Source: an uncultured Chthonomonas sp. (GTDB lineage Bacteria > Armatimonadota > Chthonomonadetes > Chthonomonadales > Chthonomonadaceae). Taken from it: DNA of 64,000 nucleotides. The notes under the pieces are model-generated. The model was not told where the DNA came from. It did no database searches and saw only the letters and a program-made list of their open reading frames with translations. This document shows, one piece after another, positions 35,471 to 43,472 of the stretch; the first letter of the stretch is position 1, and each line of letters starts with the position of its first letter. The stretch is from positions 1 through 64,000 of the forward strand of contig CAIONQ010000154.1 of assembly GCA_903859705.1 (NCBI GenBank), written 5' to 3'. A program made the translations under genes and the position numbers.

Positions 35471-35603
35471 CAGCCCACTTTCGGCGAACTTCGGAGCCCT
35501 GCATGCCATCCCCGGCATTTGGTGAAGGCTTGAAAGTATTTGAAATTACGAGAAGCCGCAACCTGAACTTTGCAGGGAAGCGGACGGATGCCTGGAGGAT
35601 GGG

Positions 35604-37151
35604 GTGAGCGGAAAACTCGAATCTAATGAGGACGACCGCTCTGCGAAGTTGCGGTCTGCGTGGGGCAATACCCTTCAATTACTGTCAACAAAGGTCAATA
35701 CTGTTGCTTTCGAGAGCTTTATTCGTACTATTAAGCCCTTGAGCTTTGATGTTGATACCGTTGTTCTGGGCGTGGAAAGCGCCTATCAGAAAGACAGGTT
35801 GGAGAAGGCCCACGCCAATGCAATTCGCAGTGCAATGGAACTTGAACTCGACTGCAGCGGCCTGAACATTCAGTTCAGGGTGATGCTCGGCGAGCCACAA
35901 AAGGGCGCTGCCCGAAAGGCATCTGCACGCCGCAACGATGAGGCACAACCTGCGCTTAATCTGGAGGGGGCAGCCTGGCATCAGCACCTGGATGCACCGG
36001 ATCTGGTGCTTACTTCACCGGCACCACGGCCATCAAAAACGGCCGCCAAATCTCCGGATAGAAGCAGCTCTCAAAAGCAAGTTGCTGGCAGAACGCAGTC
36101 GGAACTTCCGCCCGTGCCATGCCTGCCAATGAACACCCGCTATCAGCTTTCCGATTTTCTTGTTGGGCGCTCTAACCGCCTGGCAAGCGCAAGCGCTAAG
36201 GCCGTGGTGGAGAAGCCCGGCAACTGCTACAATCCGCTGTTTATCTATGGCGGGCCAGGCCTTGGCAAAACGCATCTGTTGCAGGGCATTGCCCATGCCA
36301 TCCGTGCCGAAAGGCCGGATGCACGCGTTTCCTATGTTTCTGGCGAGTACTTTGCTCAGAGCTACATTAAGGCTCTGCGTGAAAATACCACCGAGGCCTT
36401 TAGGCGCCAGTACCGCGAAGTGGATGTTTGGATTGTGGATGACATTCAGTTCATCTCCAACAAAGAGCAAACCAAAGAAGAGTTCTTCCACACCTTTAAC
36501 AGCCTCTATCAAAGCGGCAAGCAGATTGTGCTTGGCAGCGATAGAAGCCCCAAAGAGCTGGATAACATTGATGAGCGCCTTCGTTCACGTTTCCAGAGTG
36601 GCCTGATTGCCGATATCGGCGCGCCCGAAGCCGATACGCGTGTTTGCTTTTTGCGTGCCTGGCGAGAGCGGGAGAGTGCTGCCATACCGGATGATGTGCT
36701 GCTGTACATTGCCCGGGCCACACACTCCAACATGCGCTCTCTGGAGGGGGCCATAACAAGGCTGGTGGCTTACAGCTCCATAATGCACACCCCGGTTACC
36801 TCGGAGCTTGCGCTGGATCTGCTGGGAGAGTACTTCACATCCCGGCCCGCGCAAATCCGCACCGTTACCAATGAGGATGTGATTACCGCCTCTGCCGAGC
36901 ACTTCAGCATCTCCACAACGGCCCTTAAAGGCCCGGGGCGCAGCAAAGAGGTTTCGGCGGTACGCCAGCTATCTATGTACTTGTGCAGAGAGCTTGTTTC
37001 TGGCTCGAGCCTGGCTGGCATCGGCACCTTCTTTGGCGGCAGAGACCACGCTACCGTGGTGTATGCCTGCCAGAAAGTGCGAGACCGCATTAAGGAAGAT
37101 GCCGATTATGGAGACCTGGTAAAGGTGCTGATCAACCGCCTTACACAGTAA
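35604..37151 (+). CDS. dnaA: Chromosomal replication initiator DnaA
   Basis: A 515-residue initiator that binds oriC DnaA boxes and loads the replicative helicase. It starts at GTG 35604, five bases after GGAGG. Domain I occupies about 1-90; a variable linker rich in Pro/Ala/Ser follows. Domain III is AAA+: GGPGLGKTHLLQG (residues 216-228, Walker A), IVDDIQF (Walker B, around 277-283) and DIDERLRSRF-type sensor (NIDERLRSRFQSGL). Domain IV carries the DnaA signature IGTFFGGRDHATVVYACQKV near the C-terminus. It is separated from recF by the origin, with no dnaN between. Confidence 0.98.
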   Translation: MSGKLESNEDDRSAKLRSAWGNTLQLLSTKVNTVAFESFIRTIKPLSFDVDTVVLGVESAYQKDRLEKAHANAIRSAMELELDCSGLNIQFRVMLGEPQKGAARKASARRNDEAQPALNLEGAAWHQHLDAPDLVLTSPAPRPSKTAAKSPDRSSSQKQVAGRTQSELPPVPCLPMNTRYQLSDFLVGRSNRLASASAKAVVEKPGNCYNPLFIYGGPGLGKTHLLQGIAHAIRAERPDARVSYVSGEYFAQSYIKALRENTTEAFRRQYREVDVWIVDDIQFISNKEQTKEEFFHTFNSLYQSGKQIVLGSDRSPKELDNIDERLRSRFQSGLIADIGAPEADTRVCFLRAWRERESAAIPDDVLLYIARATHSNMRSLEGAITRLVAYSSIMHTPVTSELALDLLGEYFTSRPAQIRTVTNEDVITASAEHFSISTTALKGPGRSKEVSAVRQLSMYLCRELVSGSSLAGIGTFFGGRDHATVVYACQKVRDRIKEDADYGDLVKVLINRLTQ

Positions 37152-37173
37152 TAATCAGAGTTGTTTTCTGCGC

Positions 37174-37202
37174 TAAAAAGCCCGCGAAATGCGGGCTTTT
37201 GT
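37174..37202 (+). terminator. Intrinsic terminator after dnaA
   Basis: AAAAGCCCGC (37176-37185) and GCGGGCTTTT (37191-37200) form a perfect stem with a GAAAT loop, followed by GTGTTG. It ends dnaA transcription before the origin. Confidence 0.88.
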
Positions 37203-37279
37203 GTTGTTTCGAGGATTCGCTGCGCCCCGAGTCCGATGGCCATTTGCCCTGAAAAAACGGAGTCTGTAGCGACCGAGCA

Positions 37280-37760
37280 TTACTACGTCAGAGTTATCAA
37301 CACCCTGAAAATGGTCAGTAATCAGCACAAGAGTCTGGGGTCAGATTCAGTGCCGATTCCCTGCATAGAGGCATCACATTGGCTTCATCAACCGATTCGT
37401 GAGCCTATTCTTTCAACAGTTGTCGGCAACCTGGCCCCGGGTTATCAACAGCAGGACTCATAACCTGTGTGGCATTGCTTACATAGAATCCATTATGTTG
37501 ATAACCTGTGGATTATGAGTCTTAGGTTGCATCCTGATGTTAAGAAATTGTTAATAACTCTCGTAAAAACGGGGGTTGCGCAGCAGCGGGAGTCCGGTTG
37601 CGGAATCTGTCAACAACTGAGTCTTCAAGCTCAGGTAATAGGAGATTCAAACCGTGCCCTGGGGGAGATACAGCACCAAACGGGGAGTTGTCAACAGTTT
37701 CAACACACCAGCCAGCACCGGCATTTTGATTCATATATATACTGCATATGGTGTTAGAAT
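37280..37760. other. oriC: Chromosomal replication origin (oriC)
   Basis: DnaA boxes in the dnaA-recF gap. Exact TTATCAACA at 37294-37302 and 37442-37450; its reverse TGTTGATAA at 37496-37504; TGTGGATTA (one mismatch to the TGTGGATAA complement) at 37507-37515; TGTTAATAA at 37549-37557; and variants CTGTCAACA at 37617 and TTGTCAACA at 37688. An AT-rich stretch (TCATATATATACTGCATATG) near 37730-37752 is a candidate duplex-unwinding element. Together with dnaA upstream and recF downstream this is typical of bacterial oriC. The rest of the gap carries no gene. Confidence 0.85.
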
Positions 37761-37949
37761 CTCCGCCCTTCACTATATCTGAGATTTGTAAGGCAATCTC
37801 TCGATAAAATGCAATCTATGAGGGGGGAGAGATGGGTGTATGCGAGTAGAATAGATAGCGGTGCTGCGCATTTTGCGCGGTAATAAGAAACACACCCGGA
37901 AAAGCCGGGAAGTTCGCATTCTTACACGGTTTGGTTTCGGCATCCACAT

Positions 37950-39254
37950 ATGAATGTTTCGCAATTAAAACTCTCAGGATTCCGCAACTATCGGGAATTG
38001 GAACTGAACCCGGGCCCGGGAATCAATATTCTTCATGGGGAGAATGCCCAGGGTAAAAGCAATGTGCTGGAGGCAATCTCTCTGCTGGCAACCACCCGAT
38101 CCCTGCGGGCAGGCAGAGAATCTGAGCTGATTTACAAAGAAGCCGAAATGGCACATGTAACGGCGGAGATACAGAGAGAGATTGAGGGCGAGGTAGATCT
38201 TCAGATATCGGTGTTTCAGGGAGATAAGAAGGCCGTCAAAATTCATGGCCTTAAGCGCACCCGGGTTATCGATCTCCTTGGCGAGTTTAATGCCGTATTC
38301 TTTGGCTCCATAGATATCCCCATTGTAACGGGAGACCCTTCGGAGCGGCGCCACTACCTCAACTCTGAAATATCTCAGATAAGCCCCCGGTATGTGTACG
38401 ACCTTGCCAGGTACAAGCGCATACTGGAACAGAGAAACAGGCTGCTAAAAGATTTGCGAGAGCGCCCCCGGCCAGATAGCGGAATAGAGGCCTGGAACGA
38501 GCAACTGGTGCAGTACGGGGCCCCACTAATAGAGAAACGCCACTTTTACATACAGCGTCTGGCACCCATTGCATGCCGCATTCATCAGGATCTTACCGAA
38601 GAGCGGGAGAGCATGCAGGTAAGATATGTGCCAAGTGTGGATTTTAGGGCTGCCATGGAGCCAGGAACCGTAACCGACGAAACTGCGGAGTACTCCGTTG
38701 GGGAGGCTGCGGAGGAGGACCCGGAGGTGAATGCAAAGCATGATCATCTTGGCCGGGGAGATATGCATGGCAAGGCAGATACGGAGAAGATAGCCGAGTG
38801 CTTTAGAAACCAGCTGGCATCCATCTGCAGCGACGAGATGCGCCGTGGCACCACCCTGCTTGGCCCACAGCGGGACGACATGGCGTTTTTAATAAACGGG
38901 GTGGAGGCCAGAACCTATGGCTCGCAGGGGCAGCAAAGAACGGTGGCCCTGGCCCTGAAGCTGGCAGAGTTTCAGCTGATAGAGGAGTTTGTTGGCGAAC
39001 CGCCAGTGATACTGCTGGACGACGTAATGAGCGACCTGGATGATTTGCGCCGAAGGCAGCTGCTGCGCTGGCTGGATAGGCGCTGCCAGAGCTTTATTAC
39101 CTGCACCAACCTCCGATCTTTTCCGCCGGAGATTCTCTCTGGCGCGGCCACATTTCATGTTGTGGCAGGCACAATAACACAGGATAGTTATGAAGAAGCC
39201 CAATCCAGAATCAGTGCCGAAGCGGACGAGCTCACCCCAACAGAGGCCGGATAA
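37950..39254 (+). CDS. recF: DNA replication/repair protein RecF
   Basis: A 434-residue SMC-like ATPase that with RecO and RecR loads RecA at gaps. Walker A is GENAQGKS (30-37), the ABC signature is YGSQGQQRTVALALKLAE, and Walker B is VILLDDVMSDLD. It is longer than most RecF proteins; an acidic, poorly conserved stretch (TDETAEYSVGEAAEEDPEVN) near residues 235-275 looks like an insertion. The ATG at 37950 has no strong ribosome site. It overlaps the DciA-like gene by 65 bases at its end. Confidence 0.95.
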   Translation: MNVSQLKLSGFRNYRELELNPGPGINILHGENAQGKSNVLEAISLLATTRSLRAGRESELIYKEAEMAHVTAEIQREIEGEVDLQISVFQGDKKAVKIHGLKRTRVIDLLGEFNAVFFGSIDIPIVTGDPSERRHYLNSEISQISPRYVYDLARYKRILEQRNRLLKDLRERPRPDSGIEAWNEQLVQYGAPLIEKRHFYIQRLAPIACRIHQDLTEERESMQVRYVPSVDFRAAMEPGTVTDETAEYSVGEAAEEDPEVNAKHDHLGRGDMHGKADTEKIAECFRNQLASICSDEMRRGTTLLGPQRDDMAFLINGVEARTYGSQGQQRTVALALKLAEFQLIEEFVGEPPVILLDDVMSDLDDLRRRQLLRWLDRRCQSFITCTNLRSFPPEILSGAATFHVVAGTITQDSYEEAQSRISAEADELTPTEAG

Positions 39255-39879
39255 GCCAGAAAATGTTACGGTACGTTCCGGGCTGCGCGTTAGCTCTGCT
39301 TCGCCCATGGTGGGTTTGCTGAAATCGGCTATTGGCGGCATGGATAGCGCGGGCATGATAGAGCAGAGCCTTGCACTGGCTTACTGGGAGAGAGTGGTGG
39401 GCCCTCAGGCCGCTGCGGCAAGCAGGGCAGAATCTGTTCGGGATGGGATTCTGATTGTGGTTACACGCAGTTCGGTGTGGTCTCACGAGTTATCGCTGCA
39501 TCGTCAGTCCATCCTTACGGCGCTCAATCGGCTGCTTGGTCGGCCGATGATCCGTGAAATCCTGTTTCGGGCTCAGGGAGTGCCCTCCGGGCCGCCAGCG
39601 GCCGATCCAGAGATACCGGATGCCACCGAATTGGATGCAGTGGTTTTGCCCCGGGAAGAGCAGGCCAGATTATCGGAACTGCTAAAGAGCCTGGAAGGCA
39701 CACAGCCAGAGAGGCTGCACCATTCGCTTTCGGTACGCATGGAGCGGGAGGCAAAGCTGCGCCGGTGGCGCATTAACAGGGGCTGGCTTGCCTGCAGTGT
39801 TTGCGGGGCTGCGTTTAGAAATGCGGCAGAGGTAAACCCGGAAAACAGGGTGTGCCCGGTGTGCCGAATAGAACGTTAA
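39190..39879 (+). CDS. DciA-like (DUF721) protein with C-terminal zinc ribbon
   Basis: A 229-residue protein. The DUF721/DciA core starts around residue 40 (VGLLKSAIGGMDSAGMIEQS, AYWERVVGPQAAAASRAESV, ILIVVTRSSVWSHELSLHRQ). DciA is the ancestral helicase loader or operator that assists DnaB loading in bacteria without DnaC. This copy adds a C-terminal zinc ribbon (ACSVCGAAF ... RVCPVCRIER). The ATG at 39190 has AGGA five bases upstream and lies inside recF, so the two are probably coupled. Its place next to recF and the origin fits a replication role. Confidence 0.85.
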   Translation: MKKPNPESVPKRTSSPQQRPDKPENVTVRSGLRVSSASPMVGLLKSAIGGMDSAGMIEQSLALAYWERVVGPQAAAASRAESVRDGILIVVTRSSVWSHELSLHRQSILTALNRLLGRPMIREILFRAQGVPSGPPAADPEIPDATELDAVVLPREEQARLSELLKSLEGTQPERLHHSLSVRMEREAKLRRWRINRGWLACSVCGAAFRNAAEVNPENRVCPVCRIER

Positions 39880-39955
39880 ACGGTTTGGGTGTGGAACAGA
39901 AAACGGCGGCAAGAACACAACCGTTGCCGGCGTGCATTAGAGAGGAACTTCTTCA

Positions 39956-41125
39956 TTGAAAATAGTCAACTACAGCACGTATGTTGTTGGTACGCCCTGG
40001 CGTAACCTTACTTACGTTGTTCTGGAAACGGAAGACGGCCTGCGCGGTGTTGGCGAGGCGCGGGTGCTGGGCAAAACCCACACCGTTCTGGAGTTTTTGA
40101 AGGATTGCAAGCGCCACTTTATCGGGCACGATGTGTACGATATTGAAGCGCTGTATCGCCGCTTTACCCTGCTGGATTTTGGATCTGCAGGAGAAGTGGT
40201 GATGACGGGGCTGGCCCTGGTAGAGATGGCCTGCTGGGATATTATTGGCAAAAAGGCCAACCTACCGGTTTACAAAATGATGGGCGGCAAGGTGCACGAT
40301 AAGATACCGGCCTATGCCAACGGCTGGTACACCTGCGAGCGCAAGCCAGAAGAGTTTGCAAAGGCAGCACAGGTGGTGGTGGATAGAGGGTATCGTGGCC
40401 TCAAATTCGATCCATTTGGAAATGGGGATCTGGAACTAACCCGCGAAGAGTACTACAAATCCATCGATCTGATTGAGGCAGTGCACTCGGTAACGGGCCG
40501 CAATGTGCAGATATTTGTGGAGATGCATGGCCGCTTCGCACCGCACCAGGCGGTGGAGATTGCGAAAGACATCGAGAAGTTTCATCCCGGATGGATCGAA
40601 GAGCCCTGCCGCCCAGAAGACCTGGGTGCCCTGAAGTATGTGATGGATCACACCACCATCCCCATAGCAACCGGTGAGCGCCTGTACCATGCCCAGCAGT
40701 ATCGAGATTTGTTATCCAACCGGCTTACCCACATCATTCAGCCCGATCTGAACCAGTGTGGCGGATTGCTGGAAACCAAGAAGATCTGCAGCACTGCAGA
40801 AACCTTCTCCATTATGGCTGCGCCGCATAACGTTGGGGGTGTTATTACCACGGTGGCCACCCTGCATATGATGGTGGGGCTGCGAAATGCCAAAATTCTG
40901 GAGCACTTCAACGATTTCGTAGATTCCCAGATCAAGCAGGTTGCATCGCCGTATCCAGAGGTGGTGGATGGCTACTTCCAGGTTCCAGAGGGTCCGGGCT
41001 GGGGCGTAGAGCTGAACTACGACTTTTTGGAGAATGCCGCGCCAGCCACAGAGGACGGCATAATCCGAGATCCCGGGCTCAACATGTTCGAGAAATCGGA
41101 ATGGAACAAGCGCTCGCAGTCCTGA
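39956..41125 (+). CDS. Enolase-superfamily acid-sugar dehydratase
   Basis: A 389-residue member of the mandelate racemase/muconate lactonizing enzyme group. The start is TTG 39956, about eight bases after GAGGA. The barrel carries RGLKFDPFG (catalytic Lys region), VEMHGRF (metal ligand), WIEEPCRPED (metal ligand), ATGERLY (metal ligand) and APHNVGGV (His base). This pattern resembles galactonate/rhamnonate-type sugar acid dehydratases. The exact sugar acid is not assignable. The rhamnosidase at 52135 makes rhamnonate or similar acids plausible, as inference. It overlaps the comEC-like gene by 25 bases. Confidence 0.9.
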   Translation: MKIVNYSTYVVGTPWRNLTYVVLETEDGLRGVGEARVLGKTHTVLEFLKDCKRHFIGHDVYDIEALYRRFTLLDFGSAGEVVMTGLALVEMACWDIIGKKANLPVYKMMGGKVHDKIPAYANGWYTCERKPEEFAKAAQVVVDRGYRGLKFDPFGNGDLELTREEYYKSIDLIEAVHSVTGRNVQIFVEMHGRFAPHQAVEIAKDIEKFHPGWIEEPCRPEDLGALKYVMDHTTIPIATGERLYHAQQYRDLLSNRLTHIIQPDLNQCGGLLETKKICSTAETFSIMAAPHNVGGVITTVATLHMMVGLRNAKILEHFNDFVDSQIKQVASPYPEVVDGYFQVPEGPGWGVELNYDFLENAAPATEDGIIRDPGLNMFEKSEWNKRSQS

Positions 41126-42705
41126 ACTGGATAAAGAGAAGGCCCTTTGTGATGCTGGCGCTCGGTTTTGCGCTGGGCGTTGCAATTGCGGGGCTTGCCG
41201 GTTTGAGCCAGCTGTGGATAGAAGCATCCGCAGCTGGCCTTACTGTATTTGCGGTGGGCACCGCCGTGCATCCGGGCCTTCGGAAGCTGGCAATGCCTGC
41301 CTGTTTGTTGCTGAGTGTTGCGCTGGGTGGCTTGAGAACCAGTTTTGATTCGGAGATTCGGCCGGAAGATATTAGCTGCATTGCACCTGCTGTTGTGAGG
41401 GTGCTGGGCGTGGTGGATTCGGAAGTAGAAGAATCCGTACGAACTGCGCACTCAGAAACTGGCCGATTGCGATTTCGGCTGCGGGTTATAGAGTGCGCAC
41501 AGGATGGGTTTGTAAAGCCGATAGGCGGGCTGGTACGGGTATCGGTACCAGCAGCTGCGAATGCAGCAACAATCCCGGATCCGGGCGATTATGTGGTTGT
41601 GGAAGGGAATCTGCGGCTTCCGGGGATGGCCACCAACCCCGGGATGATGGATGAGCGTGCGAGGCTTGCTCTGGAGAGGGTGCATGCGGTTTTAAGCTGT
41701 ACCGATGAAGAGAAGTGGAGAGTATTGGCGGGCGCGGGCCCTGCATGGCAACGCATCGGGCAACGAATGCGGTTTGGGGTATTGCATCATCTGCGAGCGG
41801 TATTGCCCGCAGAAAAAGCGGCTCTGATTGCTGGGGTGCTTTTCGGCAGCCGGAGTGGGTTGCCTACAGAAGAACGGGCGCAGTTTATGAGCGCTGGCCT
41901 GCAGCATCTGCTTTCTACTGCGGGGCTGCATATAGGGGCATTGATAGGGTGTGTGTTGTGGGTTGGGCGCAGGCTGGGGATGCGGCACAATGCAGCCATT
42001 GTGCTGGCGTTAAGTTGCGGCTGGCTATATGCCGAAGCCTGTGGTGGCCACAGCGGAACCATGCGCGCCGTGCTGATGGCAACGGTATTGTTGTTTGCAC
42101 GGCTTGTAGAGCGGGAGCCTGATGCGGGCAGTGCTATCGGGTTTTCTGCACTGCTGCTTTTGATACATGCCCCACAGAATCTCTTCGATCCTGGATTTCA
42201 GATATCTTTCGCCACGGTAATCACCATCGCATTCGCCATGCCGCTGTGGCAAAAGCTTGTGCAGGCAGTTCGGAAACAGTTTAAGGGCCGCAAGCCATCG
42301 GTGCGAGCTGGCAGATGGTTGGCCGGGTACATAACGGGTTCCGTTGCCATCACCATCACCGCGCAGGCGGGCAGCTTCCCCATTGCCACCCACTACTTCC
42401 ACACCATAACCCCTGGCGGCCTGTTTGCTGGCCTGCTGGTAATGCCACTATTGGCCCCCATTATAATGCTGAGCTTTGTTGCTACGGTGCTCGGCGCTAT
42501 TTTCATGCCACTCTCCGTGCCCGTTGATCTTGTTTTGAGAATGCTCGGCACCGCTTTACAATGGCTGATGACGCAGTTCAGCCAACCTGGCCAACTCTCC
42601 TCAGCCTCTCCTGGAGCGCTGCTTATTATCATTTACTATGGTGTGCTATGGGGCGGCTGCGCATGGGTGGGGAGAAGCAATCGCCAACCTAACCATAAAA
42701 CTTAG
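41101..42705 (+). CDS. comEC: ComEC/Rec2-type membrane protein without beta-lactamase domain
   Basis: A 534-residue polytopic protein. The N-terminal RRPFVMLALGFALGVAIAG is typical, followed by an OB-like DUF4131 region (LPGMATNPGMMDERARL), then the Competence domain (GLQHLLSTAGLHIGALIGCV and ALSCGWLYAEACGGHSGTMRAVLM). It ends after the membrane region (GGCAWVGRSNR), so the metallo-beta-lactamase-like C-terminal domain of long ComEC proteins is missing. ComEC forms the channel for DNA uptake. Start at 41101 is given; the ATG at 41152 with GAAGG nine bases upstream is an alternative and would remove the overlap with the previous gene. Confidence 0.88.
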   Translation: MEQALAVLNWIKRRPFVMLALGFALGVAIAGLAGLSQLWIEASAAGLTVFAVGTAVHPGLRKLAMPACLLLSVALGGLRTSFDSEIRPEDISCIAPAVVRVLGVVDSEVEESVRTAHSETGRLRFRLRVIECAQDGFVKPIGGLVRVSVPAAANAATIPDPGDYVVVEGNLRLPGMATNPGMMDERARLALERVHAVLSCTDEEKWRVLAGAGPAWQRIGQRMRFGVLHHLRAVLPAEKAALIAGVLFGSRSGLPTEERAQFMSAGLQHLLSTAGLHIGALIGCVLWVGRRLGMRHNAAIVLALSCGWLYAEACGGHSGTMRAVLMATVLLFARLVEREPDAGSAIGFSALLLLIHAPQNLFDPGFQISFATVITIAFAMPLWQKLVQAVRKQFKGRKPSVRAGRWLAGYITGSVAITITAQAGSFPIATHYFHTITPGGLFAGLLVMPLLAPIIMLSFVATVLGAIFMPLSVPVDLVLRMLGTALQWLMTQFSQPGQLSSASPGALLIIIYYGVLWGGCAWVGRSNRQPNHKT

Positions 42706-43031
42706 TGATAACAACCACAGCAGCCAACCGACCGGTGCGCATGCTTGCCCACCCGTCTGCCATCTAACATGCCGCTTGCACTCTGGATCGCAACGGAGTT
42801 AAACTAATGAAAAGTCAAAATTGTACATTTATGTTTTGCCAATGAGATATCTGTTACAGTATGACATCTTAGTTGGTGCTTGAAGCTTGACCTTTAACCA
42901 GTCACAATGTTACTAAAAAACACTGTTATAAATGCAGTTTTTGTTATATAATAGACGAATCATCTATTTGCTATCTTTGATGATACACTGCAAACCAAAT
43001 AATTCAAGGATCTACTTGAAAGGGATGAACA
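42706..43031. other. AT-rich promoter region
   Basis: About 325 bases, visibly more AT-rich than the flanks from 42800 on. TATAAT lies at 42947-42952 and TTGACC at 42887-42892; the best pairing is uncertain. An imperfect inverted repeat AAAACACTG ... CAGTTTTT (near 42916-42942) may be an operator. No gene is seen. Confidence 0.45.
42947..42952 (+). promoter_or_regulatory. -10 element candidate
   Basis: TATAAT preceded by TTGTTA, in an AT-rich region about 80 bases before the ATG at 43032. The -35 is weak (TGTTAT at 42924-42929), so only the -10 element is reported. Confidence 0.4.
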
Positions 43032-43463
43032 ATGATCAAGATGTCAAAGTTTGCGTCTCTTACAGCTATCATTGCTGTATGCGCGATTGTACAAGGTCAA
43101 AGTGCTGGAGCAAATGGAACTGGTCCAGCCTTTACCGATACGCGAGTGTCTCCTGTTGGTTCTGACAAGTTAACAGTGACTCTGTTGGCATCATCTGATT
43201 CTTGGAACGTCGACTTAATCCTCAATTCGAGCGACATTGAAACCAACGGACTCTTGAGTGTTGGTGTTGCATATTATCAAATTTGGTCTGGTGTTGGCCC
43301 AAATGATGCGCAAAAGACCTTCAACACTCTCGGCAGTTATATCAACACCCAGTTCAATAATATCCCGGTGTATTACCAGTATGTATTCCATGACCACAAC
43401 TCAGCCACAAATGTAAACTACGACCTGCATGGACCAGTGTATAACTACACGGCTGGTATGTAA
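43032..43463 (+). CDS. Small secreted protein, unknown
   Basis: A 143-residue exported protein. The signal peptide is FASLTAIIAVCAIVQGQSAG. The mature part begins TGPAFTDTRVSPVGSDKLTV and ends HDHNSATNVNYDLHGPVYNY, rich in Asn, Tyr, Ser and Thr, with no cysteines, suggesting a secreted beta-rich structure. Codon use is more AT-rich than in the flanking genes. AAGGGATG lies upstream of the ATG. It is 9 bases upstream of the next gene, so the two are co-transcribed. No family recognised; possibly acquired. Confidence 0.65.
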   Translation: MIKMSKFASLTAIIAVCAIVQGQSAGANGTGPAFTDTRVSPVGSDKLTVTLLASSDSWNVDLILNSSDIETNGLLSVGVAYYQIWSGVGPNDAQKTFNTLGSYINTQFNNIPVYYQYVFHDHNSATNVNYDLHGPVYNYTAGM

Positions 43464-43472
43464 AAGGACGTA

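Larger units (their letters stand above)
35072..35603. other. Divergent intergenic region ilvA/dnaA
   Basis: About 530 bases between divergent ilvA and dnaA. Contents recognised: five GACTC motifs at 35118-35179, a 12-base perfect inverted repeat (35197-35208 / 35235-35246), and a dnaA promoter at 35441-35470. No gene is supported. Confidence 0.6.
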
